This document shows positions 1 to 8,832 of a stretch of 27,493 nucleotides of DNA, one piece after another. Under the pieces are notes generated by a model. The model ran no database searches. It saw only the letters and a list, made by a program, of their open reading frames with translations, and was not told the DNA's origin. Position 1 is the first letter of the stretch, and the number at the start of each line of letters is the position of its first letter. Both the position numbers and the translations under genes were made by a program. This DNA comes from Sphingobium sp. (GTDB taxonomy: Bacteria; Pseudomonadota; Alphaproteobacteria; Sphingomonadales; Sphingomonadaceae), in the NCBI RefSeq assembly GCF_003248505.1, contig NZ_QFOA01000043.1, positions 1-27,493 of the forward strand, in the 5' to 3' direction.

Positions 1-185
1 GCCGGAGCCGCGCGCCGTTATGGCCGGCCCATAGGAAAATTCCGCCGGTGCCGTCATTTTGGGAGCCACGTAGCGAGGCCCAACCGCGCAACCGCTTAAT
101 AAAAGGGCTGCGGTCGATACGAGAAAGATTGATCGCAGACTGCGCATGGAATCCCCCGAGGGCAGAAACTTCAGGTGACCGATGT

Positions 186-209
186 ATTGATTGGTCACAA
201 TTTGTCAAT
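186..209. promoter_or_regulatory. Candidate TetR operator upstream of the regulator
   Basis: An ATTGA...TCAAT inverted repeat ends 27 bases before the chosen TetR start. Its right half read on the minus strand (198-209) is ATTGACAAATTG. Nearly the same sequence, ATTGACAAAATG, occurs on the plus strand at 866-877 ahead of the RND pump genes. TetR repressors usually bind both their own promoter and that of their target, so a shared sequence in these two places fits an autoregulated efflux operon. Binding is inferred. Confidence 0.5.
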
Positions 210-236
210 CCAAGCAAGCTTGCGTATGTTGAGCCC

Positions 237-851
237 ATGACCGAGACATTAGCAACCAGCGTCGGTCGCGGCCCGACAGAGCATGCCGTGCGCGACCAGA
301 TCATCGAAGCGGCGAACGATTGCTTCGCACGCTATGGCTACGGTAAGACGACGGTCGCCGACCTCGCGCGTGAGATTGGTTTTTCCAAGGCTTACATCTA
401 TCGCTTTTTCGAATCGAAGCAGGCGATTGGAGAAGCGATCTGCAGTGCCAGACTCGAAAGAATTCTCGACGCCGCCAAGGCCGCTGTCGACGAAGGAGAG
501 AGCGCGCCAGAGAAGTTTCGTAGATTTTTCAAAGTCATAACGAATATGGGTGTTGAGCTATTCTTCGATGACAGGAAAATATACGAGATCGCGGCCTCTG
601 CGGCTGCGGAGCATTGGGTATCGGCCAGGGCATATGCGGACGCGCTTCGCGGCATGATTTCCGATATCGTTTGGGATGGCAGGGAAAAGGGGGAGTTCGA
701 ACGGAAGACTCCGCTCGATGAAGCATGCCGCGCCATCTTCTACGCGATGACGCCGTTTGTCGACCCGCTCCACCTCGAACGCAATCTGGATCTGCTTCCC
801 GATGCCCAGACCGAACTTACGGGCCTCATCTTGCGAAGCTTGGCACCCTGA
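237..851 (+). CDS. TetR/AcrR-family transcriptional regulator
   Basis: A 204-residue protein of usual TetR size. The N-terminal helix-turn-helix spans about residues 20-65, with the typical TTVADLAREIGFSKAYIYRFF core. The C-terminal helical part is the ligand/dimerisation domain. The reading frame is open further upstream to 48, but the ATG at 237 was preferred: homology-like sequence begins just after it, and the operator-like repeat at 186-209 would otherwise lie inside the gene. No strong Shine-Dalgarno sequence precedes it. The RND efflux genes start 70 bases downstream on the same strand, so this protein probably represses that pump. The inducer is unknown. Confidence 0.9.
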   Translation: MTETLATSVGRGPTEHAVRDQIIEAANDCFARYGYGKTTVADLAREIGFSKAYIYRFFESKQAIGEAICSARLERILDAAKAAVDEGESAPEKFRRFFKVITNMGVELFFDDRKIYEIAASAAAEHWVSARAYADALRGMISDIVWDGREKGEFERKTPLDEACRAIFYAMTPFVDPLHLERNLDLLPDAQTELTGLILRSLAP

Positions 852-865
852 GCCCTCTATGACCT

Positions 866-881
866 ATTGACAAAATGGTCA
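866..881. promoter_or_regulatory. Candidate TetR operator / promoter of the RND operon
   Basis: ATTGACAAAATG is followed by GTCAC, which creates a TGAC-N6-GTCA inverted repeat (868-881). The same sequence contains TTGACA (867-872), a good -35 box, so a bound repressor would block transcription. The possible -10 at 890-895 (CATCTA) is weak. A 12-nt near-identical copy lies in inverse orientation before the TetR gene. Confidence 0.5.
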
Positions 882-921
882 CATGAAAACATCTACGCTC
901 CAACCTTTGGAGGATTCGTAG

Positions 922-2001
922 GTGTCGGATCATTTTCTCGTCCGCAACGGGGCAGTCTCCTTATCGCTTTTGCTTGGACTGGCGGCATGCTCGCATGCCG
1001 ACCCCGATCCGCGTACCGATCCGCCGCTGGTGAGGACCATGTCCCCGTACCAAGCCCAGGCTAGCGGTCGAGAATTCACCGGGGTCGTCGCCGCACGGAT
1101 GCAGAGCGACATCGGCTTCCGCGTCGCTGGCAAGATTACCGAGCGTTTGGTGAATGCAGGCGACGTCGTTCGCCGTGGGCAGCCGCTCATGCGCCTCGAC
1201 ATCGCCGATCTCGCGCTCGCCACTCAGGCTGCGGGCAGAAACGTCGATGCAGCACGCGCCGCCACCCGACAGACCGCCGCCGACGAACGCCGGCTGCGCG
1301 ACCTGGTCGCAGCGGGCGCGATTTCCGCCTCCACCTATGACAAGGCGAAGGCCGCCGCCGATGCCGCCGCCGCTCAACTCAGCGCGGCACAGGCGCAGGC
1401 GGGCATCGCCCGCAATAGCGCCTCCTACGGCGTATTGTTGGCCGACGCCGACGGCACGGTCGTGGAAACGCTGGCAGAGCCGGGACAGGTGGTCTCCGCC
1501 GGGCAGGCCGTGGTTCGCGTCGCTCGTTCCGGCCCTCGCGAGGCATCGGTACAGTTGCCGGAGAATCTGCGACCGGCGATCGGTTCGACCGCCACGGCCC
1601 GCACCTATGACGGCGGAAGCGGTGCGGCGACGCTGCGGCAATTATCGGACGCGGCAAATCCGGCGTCGCGCACCTTCGAGGCCCGCTATGTCCTGGGCGG
1701 CAGCGCGGCGCGCGCCCCGCTTGGTGCCACCGTCACGATCACCCTCGCCACCGGCGGCGAAAGTGCCGCCGTCGAAGTGCCGCTCGGCGCGATCCGCGAT
1801 ACCGGTCACGGCGCTGGGGTGTGGGTCGTTCGCCCTGGCAACCAGCCAACCGTCACCTGGAGGCCGGTGCGCATCGTCGGGCTTGGCGAGGAAACCGCTC
1901 GGGTCGCTGCCGTATTCCGGCCTTCTGAACGGGTTATCGCGATGGGAGCGCATATGTTGCACGAGGGGCAGCCCGTCCGCATCGAACGGTCTGCCAAGTG
2001 A
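922..2001 (+). CDS. RND efflux periplasmic adaptor (membrane fusion) lipoprotein
   Basis: A 359-residue HlyD/AcrA-type adaptor that bridges an inner-membrane RND pump to an outer-membrane channel. The N-terminus is a lipoprotein signal with lipobox LAAC (Cys23), so it should be lipid-anchored. The biotinyl-lipoyl half-motif FRVAGKITERLVNAGDVVRRGQ is followed by an alanine-rich helical hairpin (about 95-165) and a second lipoyl half (DGTVVETLAEPGQVV). The start is GTG, supported by GGAGGA at 909-914 seven bases upstream. Its stop overlaps the pump gene start by four bases (GTGA), so the two are translationally coupled. No outer-membrane factor gene is present here. Confidence 0.92.
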   Translation: MSDHFLVRNGAVSLSLLLGLAACSHADPDPRTDPPLVRTMSPYQAQASGREFTGVVAARMQSDIGFRVAGKITERLVNAGDVVRRGQPLMRLDIADLALATQAAGRNVDAARAATRQTAADERRLRDLVAAGAISASTYDKAKAAADAAAAQLSAAQAQAGIARNSASYGVLLADADGTVVETLAEPGQVVSAGQAVVRVARSGPREASVQLPENLRPAIGSTATARTYDGGSGAATLRQLSDAANPASRTFEARYVLGGSAARAPLGATVTITLATGGESAAVEVPLGAIRDTGHGAGVWVVRPGNQPTVTWRPVRIVGLGEETARVAAVFRPSERVIAMGAHMLHEGQPVRIERSAK

Positions 2002-5000
2002 GCGGCAGCGAACCCGGCGAGCGCGGCTTCAATCTCTCCGCGCTCGCCGTGCGCGAGCGCTCAGTAACCTTGTTCTTCCTGATCGCGATCATCGCGGCGG
2101 GCACCGTTGCATTTCTCAAGCTCGGTCGCGCCGAAGATCCCGGCTTCACCATCAAGGTTATGACCGTGGTGACCGCTTGGCCCGGCGCCACCGCGGAAGA
2201 AATGCAGGATCAGGTTGCCGAGCCGCTGGAAAAGCGGCTGCAGGAACTGCGCTATTATGATCGCAGCGAAACCTTCACTCGCCCCGGCCTTGCCTTCACC
2301 ACGCTGACGCTGCGCGACAATACGCCTCCGGCTGACGTTCCCGACCAATTTTACCAAGCCCGCAAGAAGATGGGCGACGAGATGGCGAAGCTGCCGCGCG
2401 GCGTCGTCGGCCCATTCGTAAACGACGAATATGGTGACGTGACCTTTGCGCTGTACGCGCTCAAGGCAAAGGGCGAACCCCAGCGGAACCTCGTTCGCGA
2501 GGCGGAAACGCTGCGTCAGCGATTGTTGCACGTCCCCGGCGTCAACAAGATCAACATCGTGGGCGAACGACCGCAGCGCATCTATGTCGAATTTTCCGAG
2601 CAGCGCCTGGCGACGCTCGGCGTGTCCGCGCGCGATATTTTCGAAGCCTTGGCGAAGCAGAACCTCGTTACGCCCGCAGGCTCTATTGAAACCAACGGCC
2701 AGCAGGTCGCGATCCGCCTCGACGGCGCTTTCGACGACCTGTCGAAGATTCGCGAGATGCCGATCGCGGCCGACGGTAACAGCCTGCGTCTGTCGGACAT
2801 CGCCACGGTCGAGCGCGGCTATGAAGACCCTGCCACTTTCCTGGTCCGCAACGGCGGGGAGCCCGCGCTGCTGCTCGGGGTCGTGATGCGCGATGGCTGG
2901 AACGGTCTGGAACTGGGCAAGGCACTGAATGCCGAAGTGGTCAAGGTGCAGAAGGAACTGCCGCTCGGCATGACCTTGACGCCTGTGACCGACCAGTCGG
3001 TGAACATCAGCGACGCCGTCGACCAGTTCATGCACACCTTTCTCGAAGCACTGGCCATCGTGATGATCGTCAGCCTGATCAGCCTGGGCTGGCGCGTGGG
3101 CCTCGTCGTTGCCGCCGCCGTGCCGCTGACGCTTGCGATTGCGCTCGTCGTGATGTGGGCGACGGGCCGGATGCTCGACCGGATCACCCTGGGTGCGCTG
3201 ATCCTCGCGCTCGGCCTGCTGGTCGACGATGCGATCATCGCGATCGAGATGATGGTGGTTAAGATGGAGGAGGGGTACGACCGTATCCGCGCCTCCGCCT
3301 ATGCATGGAGCCATACCGCCGCGCCGATGCTGGCGGGCACGCTGGTCACGGTGATCGGGCTGATGCCGGTCGGCTTCGCGCAATCGACCGCGGGCGAATA
3401 TGCCGGCAACATTTTCTGGGTGGTCGGCTTCGCGCTGATAGCGTCGTGGTTCGTCGCGGTGATCTTTACCCCATATATGGGCGTGAAAATGCTGCCCCAT
3501 ATCGAGCCGGTCGACGGTGGCCATCACGCCATCTACCAGACGCCACGCTATCAGCGGGTTCGCAGCGTCATCGCCTGGGCGGTGTTGCGCAAGAAATATG
3601 TCGCGCTGATCACGCTCGGCGCGTTCTTCGTAGCCGGGGCGGGCATGGCGCTGGTCAAGAAGCAGTTCTTTCCCACATCGGATCGCCCCGAACTGCTCGT
3701 CGAAGTGCAGATGCCAAAGGGCACCGCGCTCGCCCGGACCAGCGCAGCGACCGAGCAGGTGGAGGCATGGCTCCAGCAGCAGCCGGAGGCGAAGATCGTC
3801 ACATCCTATATCGGCCAAGGCGCGCCGCGCTTCTTCATGGCGCTTTCGCCCGAACTACCCGATCCGTCCTTCGCCAAGGTCGTCGTGCGCACGCCCGACG
3901 AGGCGGCGCGCGACCGGCTGAAATTGAAGCTGCGGCAGGCCGTTGCCGATGGGCTGGCCCCGGCGGCGCGCGTCCGCGCCACCCAGTTGGTGTTCGGTCC
4001 GCCTTCGCCCTTTCCCGTCGCCTTCCGGGTCACCGGTCCCGACCTCGCGATTATACGCAGCATAGCCGAGCGTGTGCAGGGCGTGATGCAGGCCGATCCG
4101 ATGCTCCGCACGGTCAACAGCGACTGGGGCGACCGTGCGCCGGCGCTCCACTTCGTCCTCGACCAGGAGCGGCTCCGCGCCTTCGGCCTCACCTCCAGCG
4201 ACGTCGCCGACCAGCTCCAGTTCCTGTTGAGCGGGGCGCCGGTCAGCCAGGTGCGCGAAGATATCCGCTCTGTCGAGGTCGTGGCCCGCTCGGCCGGCAC
4301 CGACCGGCTCGATCCCGCCCGGATCGGCGATTACCAGCTGATGGGCGCGAACGGCCAGCGCGTACCTGTCAGCCAGATCGGCAAGGTCGAGGTGCGGATG
4401 GAAGATCCCATCCTTCAGCGCCGCGACCGCTTGCCGACCATCACCGTGCGTGGCGACATCGCCAATGGGTTGCAGCCGCCCGACGTGTCGACAGCGGTGC
4501 TCGCCAAACTCCAGCCAATCGTTGAGAGCCTGCCGAGCGGATATCGCATCGAAACGGCGGGCTCGATCGAGGAAGCGGCCAAGGCGAACAGCGCGTTGGC
4601 CCCGATCTTCCCGATCATGATCTTCCTGATGATGATCGTGATCATTCTACAGGTGCGCAGCCTGTCGGCGATGGGCATCGTGCTGGCGACCGCGCCGCTC
4701 GGCCTGATTGGGGTGGTGCCCACGTTGATCGTGACCGGCCAGCCCTTCGGCTTCAACGCCATCCTCGGGTTGATCGCGCTGGCGGGCATCCTGATGCGCA
4801 ACACGCTCATTCTGATCGGCCAGATTCACGATAACGAGAAGCTGGGGATGACGCCCTATGACGCGGTGGTGGAGGCGACCGTGCAGCGCTCGCGACCGGT
4901 GATCCTGACTGCGCTGGCCGCGGTGCTCGCCTTCGTGCCGCTGATCAAGTCGGTGTTCTGGGGATCGATGGCGGTCACGCTGATCGGCGGCACCCTGGGC

Positions 5001-5147
5001 GGCACGATCCTGACCCTGTTGTTTTTACCCGCGCTCTACGCATTGTGCTTTCGGATCAAGCCTCCAAATCCGGCGCCCACTAGCAGCAATCCGAAGACGG
5101 AGGCGGCGTTCGGCTCAGGCCCAGATGCGACGAAAAGCGTGCTTTGA
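1998..5147 (+). CDS. RND efflux transporter permease (AcrB/HAE-type)
   Basis: A 1049-residue inner-membrane proton/drug antiporter of full AcrB length. It shows a cytoplasmic N-terminal segment, TM1 (LFFLIAIIAAGTVAFLKLG), a large porter domain, TM2-TM6, a second porter domain and TM8-TM12. TM4 carries the proton-relay acidic pair Asp410-Asp411 in LLVDDAII. The sequence APLGLIGVVPTLI and the following GLIALAGILMRNTLILI are the conserved C-terminal membrane part. The GTG start lies within the stop of the adaptor gene. Substrates cannot be predicted; the preceding TetR gene suggests induction by a small hydrophobic or toxic compound. Confidence 0.94.
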   Translation: MSGSEPGERGFNLSALAVRERSVTLFFLIAIIAAGTVAFLKLGRAEDPGFTIKVMTVVTAWPGATAEEMQDQVAEPLEKRLQELRYYDRSETFTRPGLAFTTLTLRDNTPPADVPDQFYQARKKMGDEMAKLPRGVVGPFVNDEYGDVTFALYALKAKGEPQRNLVREAETLRQRLLHVPGVNKINIVGERPQRIYVEFSEQRLATLGVSARDIFEALAKQNLVTPAGSIETNGQQVAIRLDGAFDDLSKIREMPIAADGNSLRLSDIATVERGYEDPATFLVRNGGEPALLLGVVMRDGWNGLELGKALNAEVVKVQKELPLGMTLTPVTDQSVNISDAVDQFMHTFLEALAIVMIVSLISLGWRVGLVVAAAVPLTLAIALVVMWATGRMLDRITLGALILALGLLVDDAIIAIEMMVVKMEEGYDRIRASAYAWSHTAAPMLAGTLVTVIGLMPVGFAQSTAGEYAGNIFWVVGFALIASWFVAVIFTPYMGVKMLPHIEPVDGGHHAIYQTPRYQRVRSVIAWAVLRKKYVALITLGAFFVAGAGMALVKKQFFPTSDRPELLVEVQMPKGTALARTSAATEQVEAWLQQQPEAKIVTSYIGQGAPRFFMALSPELPDPSFAKVVVRTPDEAARDRLKLKLRQAVADGLAPAARVRATQLVFGPPSPFPVAFRVTGPDLAIIRSIAERVQGVMQADPMLRTVNSDWGDRAPALHFVLDQERLRAFGLTSSDVADQLQFLLSGAPVSQVREDIRSVEVVARSAGTDRLDPARIGDYQLMGANGQRVPVSQIGKVEVRMEDPILQRRDRLPTITVRGDIANGLQPPDVSTAVLAKLQPIVESLPSGYRIETAGSIEEAAKANSALAPIFPIMIFLMMIVIILQVRSLSAMGIVLATAPLGLIGVVPTLIVTGQPFGFNAILGLIALAGILMRNTLILIGQIHDNEKLGMTPYDAVVEATVQRSRPVILTALAAVLAFVPLIKSVFWGSMAVTLIGGTLGGTILTLLFLPALYALCFRIKPPNPAPTSSNPKTEAAFGSGPDATKSVL

Positions 5148-5223
5148 CCGCCCCTGCGCCGATGAAAGGTGAGTGACAGGTAGATCGCATAGCCACCGGC
5201 GGACATACTGGCTTGGAGGTTCT
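5148..5223 (+). promoter_or_regulatory. Possible compact yybP-ykoY (Mn2+) riboswitch leader of the TerC gene
   Basis: The 76-nt gap before the TerC gene holds AAAGGTGAGT (5165-5174), one base from the conserved AAAGGGGAGT loop of the yybP-ykoY manganese riboswitch. GGCGGACATACTGG (5198-5211) follows and resembles its GTCAACATACT element. GGTG (5168-5171) can pair with CACC (5194-5197), and AGCCA (5191-5195) with TGGCT (5209-5213), just before the GGAGGT ribosome site. TerC-family genes such as alx and ykoY are known targets. The match was made by eye and the element would be unusually short, so this is tentative. Confidence 0.35.
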
Positions 5224-5877
5224 ATGAACGATATCTGGACACACATCGCCTCCGATTTCACTGACTTCGGTTCGGCTTCCGCGCTTGCGGCATTCGGACA
5301 GGTCGTGCTGATTGACATAATGCTGGCGGCGGACAACGCCATCGTGGTCGGCGCACTGGCTGCGGGCTTGCCGCCCGCGTCGAGGCGTAAGGTGATCGCG
5401 ATCGGCGTGATCGCGGCGCTGATGTTGCGCATCGCCTTTGCGCTGATGGTGACGCAACTGATGCAATTGGTCGGCCTCGTGTTCGCAGGCGGGCTGCTGC
5501 TGATATGGGTTGCGTGGAAGATGTGGCGCGAACTGCGATCCGGCGGCGAAGCTGAGGATGGCGAGAATATCGCCGGCACGGCCGCGCCCAAAGGGTTCGC
5601 GCAAGCGGCCTGGGCTGTCGCTGTCGCTGACGTGTCGATGAGTCTCGACAATGTGCTCGCCGTCGCGGGTGCCGCGCGAGAGCATCCCGGCATATTGGTC
5701 GTTGGCCTCGTCCTCTCGGTCGCATTGATGGGCGTCGCGGCAAACCTGCTGGCCCGCGTCATCGAGCGCTATCGGGCAATCGCCTATGTCGGTTTGCTGG
5801 TGATCCTCTATGTCGCGGGCAAGATGATCTACGAAGGTGCCATCGATCCCGCGACGGGTCTCGTGACCCTTCTCTAG
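5224..5877 (+). CDS. TerC/Alx-family integral membrane protein
   Basis: A 217-residue membrane protein of the YjbE/TerC type with about seven hydrophobic segments. Characteristic TerC motifs are DIMLAADNAIVVG near residue 34, with acidic residues inside the membrane, and the repeat-related DVSMSLDNVLAVAGAA in the second half. The family is linked to metal (notably manganese) efflux and to tellurite resistance. The ATG at 5224 was chosen because GGAGGT sits at 5215-5220. A longer frame from 5173 has no ribosome site and would remove the leader element. It may be transcribed with the RND genes or from its own leader. Confidence 0.88.
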   Translation: MNDIWTHIASDFTDFGSASALAAFGQVVLIDIMLAADNAIVVGALAAGLPPASRRKVIAIGVIAALMLRIAFALMVTQLMQLVGLVFAGGLLLIWVAWKMWRELRSGGEAEDGENIAGTAAPKGFAQAAWAVAVADVSMSLDNVLAVAGAAREHPGILVVGLVLSVALMGVAANLLARVIERYRAIAYVGLLVILYVAGKMIYEGAIDPATGLVTLL

Positions 5878-5894
5878 GTGTCGCCGGGGCGGTG

Positions 5895-5912
5895 CGCTGG
5901 CGGGAGCCAGCG
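5895..5912. repeat. Hairpin CGCTGGC-GGGA-GCCAGCG
   Basis: A perfect 7-bp stem with a four-base loop just after the TerC stop. It could help terminate the + strand transcript, but no T-run follows. Confidence 0.5.
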
Positions 5913-5928
5913 GAGCGCTCGCAGCAGG

Positions 5929-5975
5929 GTATCGAACCGCGACCCGATCGGGACAGGCGGATCGCGGTTCGATAC
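5929..5975. terminator. Long inverted repeat between convergent genes
   Basis: Arms GTATCGAACCGCGA (5929-5942) and its exact complement (5962-5975) form a 14-bp perfect stem around a 19-nt loop that is itself partly palindromic (CCGATCGG). It lies between the stops of the TerC and CitMHS genes, eight bases beyond the CitMHS stop, so it could end transcription from both sides or block antisense read-through. There is no clear U-tract. Confidence 0.6.
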
Positions 5976-5982
5976 GGAAAAC

Positions 5983-7290
5983 TCAGGCTACAAGCGGAAA
6001 CGCCAGTGCAACGATGCCGACGAGCGTCATGACGATGCACACCGCGGCGGCGGGTAGCAACGTAAAGCGCTGGTGATCGGCAAGATCGACGCCCGCCAGG
6101 CTGACCAGCAGATAGGTGGAGGGCACCAGCGGGCTGAGCAGGTGCACCGGTTGCCCCATCAGCGACGCGCGGGCGATTGCCATCGGCTCCACACCGTAAT
6201 GCGCGCCCGCCTCCGCGAGGATCGGCAACATGCCGAAATAGAAGGCGTCGTTGGAAATGAAGAAAGTGAAGGGCATGGACAGCAAGGCGGTGATCGGGGC
6301 CATATAGGGGCCAAGCGCCGGTGGAATGACGCCGACCACTTCCTTGCTCATCGCCTCGACCATGCCGGTGCCGCCAAGGATGCCGGTAAAGATGCCGGCG
6401 GCAAAGATCAGCGACACGACAGACAGGACGTTGCCGGCATGGGCGGCGATCCGCTCCTTCTGTTCGGCGACATGCGGATAGTTGACGATCATCGCAATGG
6501 CAAAGGCGATCATCATGAGCACGGATAGCGGGAGGATGCCCCATACCAACAGGCTGAGCAGCGTGACGACCAGCACGGCATTGACCCAGCGTAGATGCGG
6601 CCGACGGGCTTCGGGATATTGCGACACGCCAAGGTCGGCGATATCGATGGGTTCTCGCTGGCGCATTTGGACGTGGCCCAGGCGGCGGCGCTCCTTGATC
6701 CCGAACCAGAAGGCAAGGCCGAGCAGGAAGGCGAGACCCGCGATCATGCCCGGGATCAGCGGCAGGAACAGAGTGGCGGGGTCGAGTTTCAGCGCGCTGG
6801 CGGCGCGCGCGGTCGGCCCGCCCCAGGGTGTCAGGTTCATGATCCCGCTCGTCACCATCAACAGGCAGACGAGATAGATGCGCTTCATCTCGAACCGCTT
6901 GTAGAGCGGCAGCAGCGCGGCGATCGTGATGATGTAGGTGGTCGACCCGTCACCATCGAGGCTGACGAGAGCGCACAGCACGACGCTGCCCAGCAGGATC
7001 AGCAGGGGATCGCCATGCACCAGGTTGACCAGCCGTCCGACGAGCGGATCGAATAGCCCGGTGTCGGTCATGGTGGAAAAGAACAGGATGGCAAACAGCA
7101 GCATGACGCCGGTGGGTGCCAGATTCTTGATGCCCTCGATCATCATGTCGCCAAGACCGGCGGATTGTCCGGCCAGCAGGCCGAATAGCGAAGGAATGAC
7201 GATCAACGCGACCAGCGGCGTCATTTTCTTGGTCATGATCAGCGTCATGAAGGTGGCGACCATCAGGAAGCCAAGCAGGGCAAGGTTCAT
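5983..7290 (-). CDS. CitMHS-family citrate (metal-citrate/H+) symporter
   Basis: A 435-residue inner-membrane transporter with about 12 hydrophobic segments. The N-terminus (MNLALLGFLMVATFMTLIM), the ALVSLDGDGSTTYIITIAALLPLY block and LTPWGGPTARAASAL match the CitMHS group, whose Bacillus members import citrate complexed with divalent metal. Also visible are SNDAFYFGMLPIL and QPVHLLSPLVPSTYLL in the C-terminal half. It lies 37 bases downstream of a porin gene and in the same operon as a periplasmic binding protein; a TctD/TctE-like system is divergent. Citrate or another tricarboxylate is the best guess. Ferric or magnesium complexes are possible. Confidence 0.9.
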   Translation of the reverse strand: MNLALLGFLMVATFMTLIMTKKMTPLVALIVIPSLFGLLAGQSAGLGDMMIEGIKNLAPTGVMLLFAILFFSTMTDTGLFDPLVGRLVNLVHGDPLLILLGSVVLCALVSLDGDGSTTYIITIAALLPLYKRFEMKRIYLVCLLMVTSGIMNLTPWGGPTARAASALKLDPATLFLPLIPGMIAGLAFLLGLAFWFGIKERRRLGHVQMRQREPIDIADLGVSQYPEARRPHLRWVNAVLVVTLLSLLVWGILPLSVLMMIAFAIAMIVNYPHVAEQKERIAAHAGNVLSVVSLIFAAGIFTGILGGTGMVEAMSKEVVGVIPPALGPYMAPITALLSMPFTFFISNDAFYFGMLPILAEAGAHYGVEPMAIARASLMGQPVHLLSPLVPSTYLLVSLAGVDLADHQRFTLLPAAAVCIVMTLVGIVALAFPLVA

Positions 7291-7327
7291 CGCTGCGTCC
7301 TCGAAGGGTGCGGGAAAGGGAAAGGGA

Positions 7328-8830
7328 TCAGAAGGTCACGCCGACGCGTGCGCTCACGGTCTGGCCGTCGTCGCTGCCCGTAAAGCTGCCGGCCCGATTG
7401 TCCGTACGCCAATGGATCGCGTTCAGCTGAAGGCGGGTGAAGCTGTTGAGATACCAGTTCACGCCGAGCGTTGCGGCCCACCCGTCACCGCCCAACACCA
7501 GATCGGTATAGTCGAGATTTTCATAGCGGGCGGTCAACTCGATCGCGCCCGGGCCCCCGTCGAAGGTCGGGCGCAGCACATTGGGCTGGCCGAAGCTGCC
7601 GAGGCGCGGATTATAAGGCGGAAGTTCGCCTGTCAGGAAAAACCCGGTAGACAGGCTCCACGCCTTGCTGGTGAAATTCGGGCGGTCGCCGGTCAGGCGC
7701 GCGATGCGGCGGCCCGCTTCCCCCATGATCCAGAGGCTGCCGGTATATCCGCCAAGCTCGATGCCATAGCCGGTGGTCGAACGCCCGCCCAGCAATTCGC
7801 CGGTCGCCACTCTCACCGTGCCGTTGAAGCGCCCGCCAATGACCGTGCTGCGCGTCAGCGTGGTCGCGGCGTCGGACAGCGCTTCGTCAAAGCCCCACGC
7901 GCCAAGGTGAAGGAGCGCGCGGTCGGTCTTGATCGGGTTCCAATGCGCACGCGCGCTGACTGTACGGCTGTCGTTGGTTGCCTGTTGTCCGTCGATCCGG
8001 TCACCCGTCACGCTGGCCGACGCATGCCAGTTGGGGCCGAACAAACGCGCCATGATGCCGATGCCGTAGAACCCGCGCTGAGGGATAATCGCCGTCGAAA
8101 CAGTGCTGCGTTCCAGGAAGGGGGTGGAATCGGACCCGGTGCTCCCTTCGAATGCGCGGTCGTTGAACAGATGGCCTGCACGCACGTCATAATCGACCTT
8201 GCTGCTCAATCGATTGCGCCATCCGAGGAATGCCGTGACGATATCGACCTCGTTTTCCGAAAAATCGCTCTCGAACTGGTAGAAGAAGTGAGGGCCGACC
8301 CCGCCCTCCAGGCCGAGCCGCAACGCGCGCATCCCGGTGGTGGTGGTGTTGCGATCGTCGAAGCGCGAACCGAAGGTCGAACTGACATCGACCAGGATAC
8401 GACCGCGCGGCTTGTAGGTAAAAACGCCGTCGGCGGAGCGGAAGACCGGGAGGCCCGCGCCCCATTCGGTCGTGACGCCAGCCGGATTGGCGGCAACGGC
8501 GCGCGCCTGCGCAACGTCGAGGTCTGCGGGGCCGGGGGGCACGATCTGCGGCGCGAACGGCGCGATGACCAGTGTCGGGGCGGCTTGCTTCTGGGCTAGT
8601 TGGGGCGCGGGTTGAAGATCCGGTGCGGCGTCCGGGGCGGGGGCAGCGGATTGCTGCGCCACGCCTTGCGCTTCCAGCTTGTCGAGGCGCGCTTTCAACG
8701 ATGCGATTTCGGCCGCCTGCGCCTTCACGAGCGCAGCCAGTTCTTCTGCGGTCGGCGCTTGCGCCAGCGCGGGCGTGGCGGCGATCAGCGCCAGCGCGGC
8801 GCACCCCGCGCGCAAAAACGGGATATTCAT
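7328..8830 (-). CDS. OprO/OprP-family outer-membrane porin
   Basis: A 500-residue predicted beta-barrel porin. It has a signal peptide (MNIPFLRAGCAALALIAA, cleavage near ALAQA), then a short coiled coil at about residues 27-57 (EELAALVKAQAAEIASLKAR), a usual trimerisation element of this family. A Pro/Ala/Gln linker follows, then alternating beta-strands ending in VSARVGVTF with the C-terminal Phe needed for assembly. The ATG at 8830 was preferred over an upstream in-frame start because it begins the signal peptide. It starts two bases after the stop of the binding-protein gene, indicating coupling. The family includes phosphate channels, but context here suggests anionic carboxylates. Confidence 0.88.
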   Translation of the reverse strand: MNIPFLRAGCAALALIAATPALAQAPTAEELAALVKAQAAEIASLKARLDKLEAQGVAQQSAAPAPDAAPDLQPAPQLAQKQAAPTLVIAPFAPQIVPPGPADLDVAQARAVAANPAGVTTEWGAGLPVFRSADGVFTYKPRGRILVDVSSTFGSRFDDRNTTTTGMRALRLGLEGGVGPHFFYQFESDFSENEVDIVTAFLGWRNRLSSKVDYDVRAGHLFNDRAFEGSTGSDSTPFLERSTVSTAIIPQRGFYGIGIMARLFGPNWHASASVTGDRIDGQQATNDSRTVSARAHWNPIKTDRALLHLGAWGFDEALSDAATTLTRSTVIGGRFNGTVRVATGELLGGRSTTGYGIELGGYTGSLWIMGEAGRRIARLTGDRPNFTSKAWSLSTGFFLTGELPPYNPRLGSFGQPNVLRPTFDGGPGAIELTARYENLDYTDLVLGGDGWAATLGVNWYLNSFTRLQLNAIHWRTDNRAGSFTGSDDGQTVSARVGVTF

Positions 8831-8832
8831 GG

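Noticed and set aside
1..236. Open frames at the left edge, including an upstream extension of the TetR gene to 48
   Set aside because: The edge frames are short and show no family motif. The TetR extension has no ribosome site and would contain the operator-like repeat.
2061..3818. 585-residue open frame on the minus strand inside the RND pump gene
   Set aside because: It is antisense to a clear, full-length RND transporter, has His/Arg/Asp-rich composition typical of a shadow of GC-rich coding DNA, and shows no domain motifs.
6938..8599. 553-residue plus-strand open frame across the CitMHS and porin genes
   Set aside because: It spans two well-supported minus-strand genes and their gap, with no recognisable domain; it is a shadow frame.
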